Below are positions 7,370 to 15,641 of a DNA stretch of 20,703 bases, piece by piece. Position 1 is the first letter of the stretch; every line of letters begins with the position of its first letter. A model generated the notes under the pieces. The model ran no database searches. It had not been told where the DNA came from and was given only the letters and a program-made list of their open reading frames with translations. This DNA is from CAZEER01 sp964511215 (lineage in GTDB: Bacteria; Fidelibacterota; Marinisomatia; Marinisomatales; UBA1611). Position numbers and translations under genes: made by a program. Location of the stretch: the NCBI GenBank assembly GCA_964511215.1, contig CAZEER010000043.1, forward strand, positions 1 to 20,703. The letters run 5' to 3'.

Positions 7370-9454
7370 ATGTATAAAAAAACTGTACTGACAATCGCTT
7401 CTGCTTTTGCTGTTATTTTCGCAGGAACACGAGTCTCAATTTCTGATCTTGACTTAAGGAATGGGCTGTGGTATTTACAACAATCTGAGTATCCTTTCAA
7501 TGGAATTGCATATAAACTTTCCAAGGAATCGGGTAAAATTATTCAACAAATAAATTATATAGATGGTTTAGAGTGGGGTAAATACTATGAGTGGTGGCCT
7601 GACGGCACAAAAAAAGTAGATGGGAAATTTCGTTCGGGACTTATGTATGGGCGCTGGAAATTTTTCAATACAAGTGGTAAAGTATTTTGTGCAGGAAGTT
7701 ATCTTAATGGTAAAGGTCATAGACCACCATCTATCATTAGTGAGGTTCCTAAAGAAGGTATGAGAGGTCTATGGACTTATTGGAATAAGGATGGTAGAAA
7801 GATTGAAGAAGGTTACTATAGTAAGAATGGTGCTGCTAAGGGGAATTGGTCATTTTGGGATAAAGATGGTAAAAAACGTTTAGGGAAAAAAATAAATTAT
7901 AAAACTTTTAATAATATCGATGCATTAAAGCACTTAGATGGATTTTTTTTAGTTTCAGGCCCTATTAATAATGATGATAGGGTCTATAATAAAGCACATG
8001 GAGCCATACGTGGTGGAAAGCTAGATGGGCCATGGCTATATTGGAATAATGATGGACAACTTATATTATTAAAAAATTTTGAAAATGGGGAACCTTTTGG
8101 GAGGTTTGTCTCTTACTATGAAAATGGTAATATTATGTCTGATGGCTTGGTAAGAGGATCAGATAATAGTGGTAACAAATTAAGAGATGGTAAATGGACA
8201 TTTTGGGATAAAAATGGAGTTTTAAGGGAGGTCGTACAATTTAATGAAGGTAGAAGAGAGGGTTTAACAAAGTATTTTTCAATTACAGGTAAGGAAAGTG
8301 CGAAAATTCAATACGAAAATGATAAGCCTTGGAGTGGTGAATGGGTTAATTGGTACCATGATGGAAGTTTAAAAGAATCTGGATTATATCAAAATGGTGT
8401 TAGAGAAGGCTCTTGGAAAGGGTGGTATGAAAATGGACAAAAAAAATATGTATTACAGTATCAGGATAATTTGAAACATGGATTATATACTGCCTGGAGT
8501 CCATCAGGTAGATTAACAAAAGATATAGAATATAACAAAGGGGTTTCTGTTTCAGAATATCTAGTAGAATATGAGGGAGAAAGCTATACGGAAATAAATC
8601 GCAGGAATGGAGAATTATCAGGATCATGGATAAAATGGTATTCAAATGGTAAAAAACATGAGGAAGGAGTTTATAAGTACGGTAAAAAGGGTGGAACGTG
8701 GACAGGCTGGTTCAAAAATGGTATTAAAAAATATCAAGGGAAATATATAGATGGTACATTAGATGGCTCTTATATTGAATATGATAATAAGGGTAACCTA
8801 ATAAAAAATATAATTTATAGTGGTGGGGGAATCGTATCTGAATACCATATATCACATGATAATAGTGGTAAAGTTGAATTCCATAAAAAGCATGGTAAAC
8901 TTGATGGTCAATGGACACGTTGGTATCCAAATGGTGATATAGCTGAGGAAGGTCATTATAAGAATGGAGATCGAGACGGGCTATGGGAAGGGTGGTATAA
9001 ATCAAATAAAAAATATTTTAGTTGTAATTATGAAAATGGTAATAAGGTAGGAACATATAAAGAATGGAATAAAAAAGGTGAAAATATTAAAAAAATTGAC
9101 TATATCAACGGAAAAAGGATTAGCGAGTATTTAGTAATAAAAGATGGGAATGGATACATGGAAATTAATAAACTAAATGGAGTATTAAATGGTACATGGG
9201 TGAAATGGTATGCAAGAGGTAAAAAAGAAGAGGTTGGAGAATATAAAGATGGATTAAAAATAGGTACCTGGTCTCGTTTTAATATATTAGGTCATTTAAT
9301 GGAAGAATGGAATTATGATAACCAAGGACGCAATCTTTATGGAATTACTTATTATAAAAATGGTACTGTAAAAGAATATCGTGATTATTTTTCAAAGACA
9401 GTACAAGAATACAATATAGATGGATCAAAAAGAGGGAAGACCATACCATTTTAA
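7370..9454 (+). CDS. Exported MORN-variant repeat protein (YwqK-like repeats)
   Basis: A 694-residue protein with a signal peptide (MYKKTVLTIASAFAVIFAG) followed almost entirely by degenerate MORN-variant repeats of about 24 residues, of the form G-x-W-x-x-W-x-x-(D/N)-G-x-x-x-x-x-G-x-Y-x-x-G. Examples are GKYYEWWPDGTKKVDGKF, GSWKGWYENGQKKYVLQY and GTWVKWYARGKKEEVGEY. These repeats form an extended beta-sheet scaffold; some members are annotated as antitoxins (YwqK), but no toxin lies beside this one and the signal peptide argues for an extracytoplasmic role, perhaps envelope binding or assembly. ATG at 7370 is chosen because the signal peptide starts there; an in-frame TTG at 7337 would add 11 residues before it. 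The second half shows a higher-order tandem repeat (separate entry). Confidence 0.82.
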   Translation: MYKKTVLTIASAFAVIFAGTRVSISDLDLRNGLWYLQQSEYPFNGIAYKLSKESGKIIQQINYIDGLEWGKYYEWWPDGTKKVDGKFRSGLMYGRWKFFNTSGKVFCAGSYLNGKGHRPPSIISEVPKEGMRGLWTYWNKDGRKIEEGYYSKNGAAKGNWSFWDKDGKKRLGKKINYKTFNNIDALKHLDGFFLVSGPINNDDRVYNKAHGAIRGGKLDGPWLYWNNDGQLILLKNFENGEPFGRFVSYYENGNIMSDGLVRGSDNSGNKLRDGKWTFWDKNGVLREVVQFNEGRREGLTKYFSITGKESAKIQYENDKPWSGEWVNWYHDGSLKESGLYQNGVREGSWKGWYENGQKKYVLQYQDNLKHGLYTAWSPSGRLTKDIEYNKGVSVSEYLVEYEGESYTEINRRNGELSGSWIKWYSNGKKHEEGVYKYGKKGGTWTGWFKNGIKKYQGKYIDGTLDGSYIEYDNKGNLIKNIIYSGGGIVSEYHISHDNSGKVEFHKKHGKLDGQWTRWYPNGDIAEEGHYKNGDRDGLWEGWYKSNKKYFSCNYENGNKVGTYKEWNKKGENIKKIDYINGKRISEYLVIKDGNGYMEINKLNGVLNGTWVKWYARGKKEEVGEYKDGLKIGTWSRFNILGHLMEEWNYDNQGRNLYGITYYKNGTVKEYRDYFSKTVQEYNIDGSKRGKTIPF
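8267..9280 (+). repeat. In-frame tandem super-repeat, period 285 bases (95 codons)
   Basis: Within the MORN-variant gene, three full copies and one partial copy follow each other at exactly 285 bases: 8267-8551, 8552-8836, 8837-9121, then 9122 to about 9280. Copies begin TKYFSITGKE, SEYLVEYEGE, SEYHISHDNS and SEYLVIKDGN and share W-x-x-W-Y at copy positions 26-30 and (E/G)-(S/T/L)-W near position 50. Each copy holds four MORN-like units. Protein similarity is clear while the DNA has diverged, so the amplification is old. Confidence 0.85.
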
Positions 9455-9521
9455 TTTTAAAGTATTTAGAAAAATCCAAACTCCAACTGTAATTTAATAG
9501 TCTAGTCATTTATATTTATTT

Positions 9522-10892
9522 ATGTCTTTTATAAATCCATATATATTTCGTGAGTACGATATCAGAGGCAGAGTTGAAGAAGATTTCCCTGAACATGTTG
9601 TAGTTAAGTTGGGTAAAGCTTTCGGGACGGTTGTAAGACGCTCTGGTGGTAAAGAGATAGGTGTAAGTGGAGATGTTAGATTATCTACTCCAGATTTAAT
9701 GAAATATTTTAAAACAGGAGTTCTTGATACAGGAATAGATATTATAAATCTTGGTATTCTACCAACGCCTGTAAATTATTTTTCTATGTTTCATCTAAAT
9801 ATCTTTGCTGCTGTACAAATTACAGGGAGCCATAATCCACCAGAATTTAATGGTTTTAAACTTTCCATAAATAAGAAACCATTTTTTGGTGAAGATATCC
9901 AATTGTTATATAAAATGATTGATCAAATGGATTTTGATAAGGGTGAAGGATCAGAAGCTAGGTATAATATTTTAGCAGGATATAGCCAAATGATTGATGA
10001 AAAGATTTCTATTCAAAAACCAATGAAAGTTGTTATGGATTGTGGTAATGCAGCAGCTGCAATAAATGGGCCTACTATTTTTTCATCTCTTGGTATTGAA
10101 GTAAAAGAATTATTTTGTGATCCCGATGGTACATTCCCTAATCATCATCCTGACCCAACAGTTAAAGATAATTTAAAGGATATAATTTCAGAGATGAAAA
10201 CTGGGAAATATGATGTTGGTTTTGCTTTTGATGGAGATGCAGATAGGGTCGGAGTTATAGATGATCTTGGAAATATTATATGGGCTGATCAGCTTATGGC
10301 CATTTTTCTTCCTGAAATAATTATGGAAGAAGATGAAATACTGTTTGATGTGAAGTGTTCTAAAGCCCTGGAAGATATGATAATTAAATATGGAGGGAAA
10401 CCAGTAATGTGGAAAACTGGTCACTCTTTGATAAAACAAAAAATGACTGAACTTGATTGTAAGTTTGGTGGAGAGATGAGTGGGCACATATTTTTTGCTG
10501 ATGATTATTATGGTTATGATGATGCGATTTATGTAGCAGCAAGACTTGTACAGCTTTTATCACGTACAGATAAAAAATTGTCTGAATTAAAATCAGAAAT
10601 CCCTATTTACTATTCAACACCTGAATTAAGAATGGAGGCGAAAAATGATAAAGAAAAATTTCAAATTGTAGAAAAAGCTGTAGAATTTTTTACTGCTAAT
10701 TATGATTGTATTACTATTGATGGAGTTCGCATAATATTTCAAGATGGATGGGGTTTAGTAAGAGCTTCCAATACGCAACCTGTTATAGTTTGTCGGTTTG
10801 AAGCTAATTCTAAAGAAAGACGAGATGAAATAATGAACCTTGTATTAGATCAACTTAGCAAATATGGAGAATTGAAGCTTGGTAAACATTAA
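9522..10892 (+). CDS. Phosphomannomutase/phosphoglucomutase
   Basis: A 456-residue alpha-D-phosphohexomutase that interconverts hexose 1-phosphates and 6-phosphates in the cytoplasm. All four active-site elements are present: the phosphoserine loop TGSHNP (Ser103), the Mg-binding loop DGDADR (residues 237-242), the sugar-recognition loop GEMSGHIFF (317-325) and the phosphate-binding loop RASNTQP (414-420). GEMSGH is the form seen in AlgC-type phosphomannomutase/phosphoglucomutases. The N-terminus FREYDIRGRV and the length also fit. It opens a four-gene operon whose third gene is a phosphoglucose/phosphomannose isomerase, consistent with supply of mannose-1-P and glucose-1-P for sugar nucleotides. 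The leader before the ATG is AT-only with no Shine-Dalgarno sequence. Confidence 0.93.
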   Translation: MSFINPYIFREYDIRGRVEEDFPEHVVVKLGKAFGTVVRRSGGKEIGVSGDVRLSTPDLMKYFKTGVLDTGIDIINLGILPTPVNYFSMFHLNIFAAVQITGSHNPPEFNGFKLSINKKPFFGEDIQLLYKMIDQMDFDKGEGSEARYNILAGYSQMIDEKISIQKPMKVVMDCGNAAAAINGPTIFSSLGIEVKELFCDPDGTFPNHHPDPTVKDNLKDIISEMKTGKYDVGFAFDGDADRVGVIDDLGNIIWADQLMAIFLPEIIMEEDEILFDVKCSKALEDMIIKYGGKPVMWKTGHSLIKQKMTELDCKFGGEMSGHIFFADDYYGYDDAIYVAARLVQLLSRTDKKLSELKSEIPIYYSTPELRMEAKNDKEKFQIVEKAVEFFTANYDCITIDGVRIIFQDGWGLVRASNTQPVIVCRFEANSKERRDEIMNLVLDQLSKYGELKLGKH

Positions 10893-11851
10893 TGTCTGAT
10901 TTTAATGATCTTATTAGTTTTATACAAAAAGAGATCAATAAAAGTTTAAAACGTCTACCTATACCTCATAAGCCATCTTATTTATATGATCCGATAAGGT
11001 ATTCATTAAAAGGTAGAGGTAAAAGACTAAGACCGATTCTAGTGCACCTTATGGGTCGAGCATTTAATATTGATCCAGATGAATTAATGAAAATTGCTCT
11101 TTCGATAGAATTACTACATAATTTCACATTGGTACATGATGATATAATGGATAAGGATACAATCAGGCATGGACAGAAAACAATACATACTAAATGGGAT
11201 ATCTCATCAGCAATTCTGGCTGGAGATGGTATATATACTATCGCTCAAATAATTTTGAATACATTATCTGGAATAGATAATGAAGTTTTTTCATATTTTA
11301 ATAAGACAACATTGGAGATATGTGAAGGGCAGGCACTAGATAAAAAATTTGAAAATGAGCCAAGAATAACAGAAAAAGCATATCTAAATATGATTGAAAA
11401 AAAAACTGGAGCATTACTTTCAGCAGCAGCAGCATTACCTGTTATATATAATGGAGAATCTCAATCCTATATTAATTATTGTGATTCTTTTGGAAGATAC
11501 CTTGGCAATGGATTTCAAATACAGGATGATCTTTTAGAGATTACTTCAGATGAGAAAACAATGGGGAAAAGTTTAGAAAGTGATATTTATAAATGTAAAA
11601 AAACAATCATGGTTATTAAGGCTCACAATAGGTATCCTCAAAAATGGGATAAGTTAATTTCAAATTCATCAAAAAATAATATAAAGAATAATATTCATTC
11701 CTTTTTTGATGAAACTGGAATTATAAAAGAAACAAAATCTTCAGCGGAATTTTATTTTAATTCAAGCAGAGAAGCTATAAAAAAACTTAAAATTGATAAT
11801 AAAAATGAACTACTGCAATTTGTTGATTTAATTGAAAAAAGGACCTACTAG
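10892..11851 (+). CDS. Polyprenyl diphosphate synthase (trans-isoprenyl transferase)
   Basis: A 319-residue all-helical prenyltransferase that condenses isopentenyl diphosphate with allylic diphosphates. GRGKRLRPIL lies near residue 45, the first Asp-rich motif is HDDIMD (Asp83, Asp84, Asp87) and the second is QDDLLE (Asp212, Asp213, Glu216), where the last position is Glu in place of the usual Asp. Phe78 sits five residues before the first Asp motif, the place where an aromatic residue limits chain length in geranylgeranyl-type enzymes, so a C15-C20 product is favoured over a long quinone tail; this is inference. The start codon overlaps the previous stop by one base (TAATG). The neighbours handle hexose phosphates, so the product may serve lipid carriers or general isoprenoids. 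Confidence 0.88.
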   Translation: MSDFNDLISFIQKEINKSLKRLPIPHKPSYLYDPIRYSLKGRGKRLRPILVHLMGRAFNIDPDELMKIALSIELLHNFTLVHDDIMDKDTIRHGQKTIHTKWDISSAILAGDGIYTIAQIILNTLSGIDNEVFSYFNKTTLEICEGQALDKKFENEPRITEKAYLNMIEKKTGALLSAAAALPVIYNGESQSYINYCDSFGRYLGNGFQIQDDLLEITSDEKTMGKSLESDIYKCKKTIMVIKAHNRYPQKWDKLISNSSKNNIKNNIHSFFDETGIIKETKSSAEFYFNSSREAIKKLKIDNKNELLQFVDLIEKRTY

Positions 11852-12891
11852 TGTATAAAGAAATAGATAGAGAAAATATGTTTAAAGCTATTTGGGATTT
11901 TCCTGAAAACCTTATGGAGGCAGAAAATATTAGTAAGGATATAAAATTAAAACAAAAATATAGTAATATTCAAAATATTGTAATAGTTGGTATGGGGGGA
12001 TCTGCAATTGGAGGTGATATTATGTCTATTTTAGAAAAGCATAATCTCAATATACCATTATTTGTATGTCGTAATTATTTACTTCCTAACTGGGTTAATA
12101 AAAATAGCCTAATTATATGCTCATCCTATTCAGGAAATACTGAAGAAACGCTTTCAGCTTTAGATGACGCATTGAGAAAAAATGCTCAAATTATTGGTGT
12201 GACTACGGGAGGAGAACTTGCAAATAGATTAAAAATATTAGAGAAAGATATAGTAGTTATACCATCAGGTTTGCAACCAAGGGCTGCGCTTGGTTTTTCT
12301 TTTATACCGATGATTATATTTTTAGTAAAAATAGAGATTATTCAATCAGTTATTGAAGAATGGCTTTATAATTCAATCAAGATTCTTAAGAAAAAACGAG
12401 AATTATATAGTCTAGAATCCGAAAATAATCCTATTTATAAACTTGCTAAAAATGTGCACAATAAAATTCCAATCATCTATTCTAATATTTCTACAATGGG
12501 TATAGCTGGGATTAGATTAAAAGGTCAATTTTGCGAAAATGGTAAAATGCTTTCCTATAATAATGAATTACCTGAATTGAATCATAATGAAATTGTTGGT
12601 TGGGGAAATAATTATAAAATATTAAAAAATTTAGTTATCATTTGGCTTAAAGATATTGATGATAATCAAAGAATAAAACATCGTCAGAAGATTACCCAAA
12701 ATATTTTAGATGATTTTCTTGTTAAACAATATATTATTCAAGTTGAAGGAAAAACTTTCCAAGAAAGATTTCTTCATATGATTAATTACGGAGATTGGCT
12801 AAGTTTTTGGTGTGCTATTTTGCATGAAACAGACCCTAGTCCAGTTGAAAAAATTAATATATTAAAAAAAGAATTATCAACGATAATATGA
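11851..12891 (+). CDS. Bifunctional phosphoglucose/phosphomannose isomerase
   Basis: A 346-residue two-SIS-domain enzyme that interconverts glucose-6-P or mannose-6-P with fructose-6-P. The first SIS domain shows VGMGGSAIGGD (residues 46-56) and the phosphate loop SSYSGNTEE (91-99). The C-terminal domain has FCENGK, placing the putative catalytic Glu, and ELNHNEIVGW (242-251), with the ring-opening His245, both as in the archaeal-type PGI/PMI family rather than the classical Pgi. The GTG start at 11851 shares its G with the preceding TAG (TAGTG). Together with the mutase two genes upstream it connects fructose-6-P to glucose-1-P and mannose-1-P. Confidence 0.9.
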   Translation: MYKEIDRENMFKAIWDFPENLMEAENISKDIKLKQKYSNIQNIVIVGMGGSAIGGDIMSILEKHNLNIPLFVCRNYLLPNWVNKNSLIICSSYSGNTEETLSALDDALRKNAQIIGVTTGGELANRLKILEKDIVVIPSGLQPRAALGFSFIPMIIFLVKIEIIQSVIEEWLYNSIKILKKKRELYSLESENNPIYKLAKNVHNKIPIIYSNISTMGIAGIRLKGQFCENGKMLSYNNELPELNHNEIVGWGNNYKILKNLVIIWLKDIDDNQRIKHRQKITQNILDDFLVKQYIIQVEGKTFQERFLHMINYGDWLSFWCAILHETDPSPVEKINILKKELSTII

Positions 12892-13436
12892 TTCCTTTAG
12901 ATGTAATTAAAATTTCTTATCATCCGTCAAATAAAAGTTATGCTGTTATATTAAAAGAAGTTGGAGGCAAAAGGTATCTGCCAATTGTAATAGGTGCATT
13001 TGAAGCACAATCTATTGCATTAGCAATTGAAGTTATTGATACACCTAGGCCATTGACACACGATTTACTTTGTGATATAATCTCTGGTATTAAAGCAAAA
13101 TTAAAAGAAGTACGAATAAATCATTTACAAGAAGGTATCTTTTATTCTCAAATAGAGATTAGTTCTGAAAACTTTAAAAGCCTGTTAATTGATTCAAGAC
13201 CTAGTGATGCGATAGCCATGGCACTAAGGTTAAATGCCCCTATAGTGGTTACACCGGATATATTTGATGAAGCTAGTATTTTAGAAGAATATCTTGTTGA
13301 AGATAATCACCAAAAAGAAGATAAAATAAATATATCATTGGATACTTTAAGAGCAAAGCTTAGAAATGCAATTGCCAAAGAAGAGTATGAAACAGCAGCT
13401 AAATTACGTGATACAATTAGCAGACTAGAGTCTTAA
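12888..13436 (+). CDS. Bifunctional nuclease family protein (DUF151) with C-terminal UVR motif
   Basis: A 182-residue protein. Residues 1-135 form a BFN/DUF151 domain, recognised by LPIVIGAFEAQSIALAIE and by IDSRPSDAIAMALR (101-114). Residues 152-182 carry a UVR-type helix pair (LRAKLRNAIAKEEYETAAKL), the short module that lets UvrB and UvrC contact each other and also occurs in ATP-dependent Clp regulators. Family members in plants and some bacteria have nuclease activity; in most bacteria the role is unproven. It overlaps the preceding gene by ATGA, and its TAA stop overlaps the convergent rnc stop. The DUF151-UVR fusion is known in several bacterial phyla, including Bacteroidota-related groups. 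Confidence 0.88.
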   Translation: MIPLDVIKISYHPSNKSYAVILKEVGGKRYLPIVIGAFEAQSIALAIEVIDTPRPLTHDLLCDIISGIKAKLKEVRINHLQEGIFYSQIEISSENFKSLLIDSRPSDAIAMALRLNAPIVVTPDIFDEASILEEYLVEDNHQKEDKINISLDTLRAKLRNAIAKEEYETAAKLRDTISRLES

Positions 13437-14167
13437 TAAGAAGCACCTAATTCTTCTAATGCTAATTGGGCTGCTATTTGTTCTGCTGTCTTTTTATTTG
13501 AACCAAAACCTGAAGAATACTTTTTTGATCCAATCTGTACTTGAACCTCAAATGTTTTTTGATGATCAGGGCCAAAAATATCGTTGATGAGGAAAATAGG
13601 ATTATTAATATCTTTTGAATGGCAGTATTCAATTAACTTTCCTTTGAAATTCGTTGATTTCCATGCTTGTTTTCTATGTTCCCAAACTGTATCTAAAATT
13701 AATCGCCGACAGGGCTCTATGCCTCCATCTAAGTACATGGACCCTATTAATGCTTCAAATAGATTTGCGAGTTGTTTTTCAGCGATTTTTTTAATTTGGA
13801 GATCTACATTGTCATCAATCTTAAAATAATCCATAAGGTCCAGAAGATGCCCAATAGTTGCTAAAAATGGTTTTTGGACAAGTGAAGCACGACGTTGTGT
13901 TAGCAAACCCTCATCACCTTCAGGAAATTCACGCATTAATTCACGACTAACTATAATATCTAAAACAGCGTCTCCTAAGAATTCTAATCGTTCATAATTG
14001 TTTCTTGGATTATTATTTAGAGATTTATGCGTAAATGCCTGTTGGAGGTAGGCTTTATTTTTAAAAATATAATTTATTTTTTTTTCAAGAGGTGAGATAG
14101 ATCTAGTTCTATCAAAGATATATTTTTTTAGTTTAGCAAATAATTTCAAATGTATTTTCGTATGCAA
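13433..14167 (-). CDS. rnc: Ribonuclease III
   Basis: A 244-residue double-strand-specific endoribonuclease for rRNA and mRNA processing. The signature YERLEFLGDAVLD covers residues 58-70 with metal and catalytic residues Glu59, Glu62 and Asp66; Glu138 in FEALIG is the second-site Glu. The position matching Asp114 of the E. coli enzyme is Asn135 (LANLFEALIG), a variation also seen, as I recall, in Bacteroidota enzymes. The double-stranded RNA-binding domain spans about 173-242 and ends KKTAEQIAAQLALEELG. The ATG overlaps the fabF 3' end by 22 bases, the usual last position of the fab cluster. A later in-frame start cannot be excluded because residues 1-25 are not conserved in character. Confidence 0.93.
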   Translation of the reverse strand: MHTKIHLKLFAKLKKYIFDRTRSISPLEKKINYIFKNKAYLQQAFTHKSLNNNPRNNYERLEFLGDAVLDIIVSRELMREFPEGDEGLLTQRRASLVQKPFLATIGHLLDLMDYFKIDDNVDLQIKKIAEKQLANLFEALIGSMYLDGGIEPCRRLILDTVWEHRKQAWKSTNFKGKLIEYCHSKDINNPIFLINDIFGPDHQKTFEVQVQIGSKKYSSGFGSNKKTAEQIAAQLALEELGASY

Positions 14168-15387
14168 ATGACCGCATTATGTCCTCCAAATCCAAAAGTA
14201 TTTGATAATGCAGCATTTACTTTGTGATCTTGCGCAATATTTGGTATATAATCTAGTGGACATTCAGGATCAGGAGTATGGTAGTTGATTGTGGGTGGTA
14301 AAATTTGTTCATTAATTGCTTTGACTGTTACAACTGCTTCGATGCCTCCAGCAGCTCCTAAGAGATGTCCTGTCATAGATTTAGATGAACTAATTTTTAA
14401 TTTCTTGCTGTGTTCTTGAAATAATTGGAGAATTGCAGATGATTCATTTTTATCATTGAACGGAGTGGATGTCCCATGGGCATTAATATAGTCAATTTGA
14501 TTGAGATTAAGTTTAGCATCATTTATTGCTCTTTCCATGGCTTTTAGAGCACCTAGACCACCAGGTGATGGTTGGGTAATATGAAAAGCATCATCTGTTG
14601 AGCCATAGCCTGCTAGTTCAGCTAAAATATTTGCACCTCGATTTTTAGCATGACTCTCAGCCTCTATTATTAATATTCCTGCTCCTTCACCTAATACAAA
14701 TCCATCTCTATCATTGTCGAATGGACGACTAGCCTTTTCTGGCTCAGAATTATTTTGAGATAGTGCACGCATATTTGCAAATCCAGCAATTGTTAATGGT
14801 GTTATGCTAGCTTCTGTTCCACCAGTAATCATCAGATCTGCATCACCAGATAAAATAAGCCTCATTGCAATACCAATTGCATCTGTTGCTGAAGCACATG
14901 CAGAAGTTACAGTCTGATTCGGACCTCTAAAACCCATGCGCATTGATAAGTGACCTCCTGCAATATTTGCAATCATTTTTGGTACAAATTGAGGAGATAC
15001 TCTTCGTGAACCACGATTGTTAATAACAGCATGTTGCTCCTCTAGAGTTTGTATGCCACCAACACCTGTCCCGATAGTTACGCCTGCACGATCAAGATCT
15101 ATTTTTTCAGGATCAATTCCTGCCATTGAGATTGCTTCATGTGTCGCGATTATTGCATATATAGAAAAGGGGTCTAGTTTTCGTATTTCTTTAGCATTTA
15201 ATACTAATTCTGGATTAAACTGATTTAATTCACCAGCAATACGTACTTTATGGTCAGATGCATCATAATATGTTATTGGTTTTATACCACTAATACCTGA
15301 TGATATATTTTCCCAAAACTCTTTTACATTATTACCATTAGGAGCAACAGAACCTAGGCCTGTTATGACAACTTTTTCGCGATCCAT
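14146..15387 (-). CDS. fabF: 3-oxoacyl-[ACP] synthase II
   Basis: Beta-ketoacyl-ACP synthase II, 413 residues, the elongating condensing enzyme of type II fatty acid synthesis. The catalytic Cys164 is in TSACASATDA, His304 in NAHGTSTPFND and His341 in MTGHLLGAAGG, giving the Cys-His-His triad that separates FabF/FabB from FabH. The C-terminal FGFGGHNAVICI is also typical. It starts 6 bases after acpP with AAGGG before the ATG, so acpP and fabF are tightly coupled. Length and motifs fit FabF rather than FabB. Confidence 0.96.
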   Translation of the reverse strand: MDREKVVITGLGSVAPNGNNVKEFWENISSGISGIKPITYYDASDHKVRIAGELNQFNPELVLNAKEIRKLDPFSIYAIIATHEAISMAGIDPEKIDLDRAGVTIGTGVGGIQTLEEQHAVINNRGSRRVSPQFVPKMIANIAGGHLSMRMGFRGPNQTVTSACASATDAIGIAMRLILSGDADLMITGGTEASITPLTIAGFANMRALSQNNSEPEKASRPFDNDRDGFVLGEGAGILIIEAESHAKNRGANILAELAGYGSTDDAFHITQPSPGGLGALKAMERAINDAKLNLNQIDYINAHGTSTPFNDKNESSAILQLFQEHSKKLKISSSKSMTGHLLGAAGGIEAVVTVKAINEQILPPTINYHTPDPECPLDYIPNIAQDHKVNAALSNTFGFGGHNAVICIRKYI

Positions 15388-15393
15388 AATCCC

Positions 15394-15624
15394 TTATGAA
15401 TTTTTTTCAATATATTCTACCGCTAAACCAACAGTGGTAATATTTTCAGCATCTTCATCAGGAATTTCAATTCCAAATTCTTCTTCAAATTCCATTATAA
15501 GTTCCACTGTATCAAGTGAATCAGCACCTAAATCATTTACAAAATGAGCTTCAGGTGCAATTGCATCTTCTTCTACGCCTAGTTTATCAACAATAACATC
15601 TTTAATTTTTTCAAATGTAGACAT
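15394..15624 (-). CDS. acpP: Acyl carrier protein
   Basis: A 76-residue acidic acyl carrier protein. Ser36 in LGADSLDTVELIMEFEEEFG is the phosphopantetheine attachment site, and the four-helix length and charge pattern are standard. It shuttles the growing acyl chain among the neighbouring Fab enzymes. The ATG is preceded by AAGGAGAGAG (GGAG at 15632-15635, 7 bases from the ATG), by far one of the strongest ribosome binding sites in the window, as expected for an abundant protein. It lies 17 bases after fabG. Confidence 0.97.
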   Translation of the reverse strand: MSTFEKIKDVIVDKLGVEEDAIAPEAHFVNDLGADSLDTVELIMEFEEEFGIEIPDEDAENITTVGLAVEYIEKNS

Positions 15625-15641
15625 ATTCTCTCTCCTTTTTT

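Noticed and set aside
8724..9005. Tyr- and His-rich open frame on the minus strand inside the MORN gene
   Set aside because: It is a by-product of the low-complexity repeats on the opposite strand, with no start signal and an implausible composition.
8267..9280. CRISPR array or DNA satellite
   Set aside because: The period is a multiple of three, in frame, with diverged DNA and conserved protein pattern, so it is protein repeat evolution.
7370..9454. MORN-variant protein as an antitoxin of a toxin-antitoxin pair
   Set aside because: The repeats resemble YwqK-type proteins that carry this label, but there is no small toxin-like neighbour and the protein has a signal peptide.
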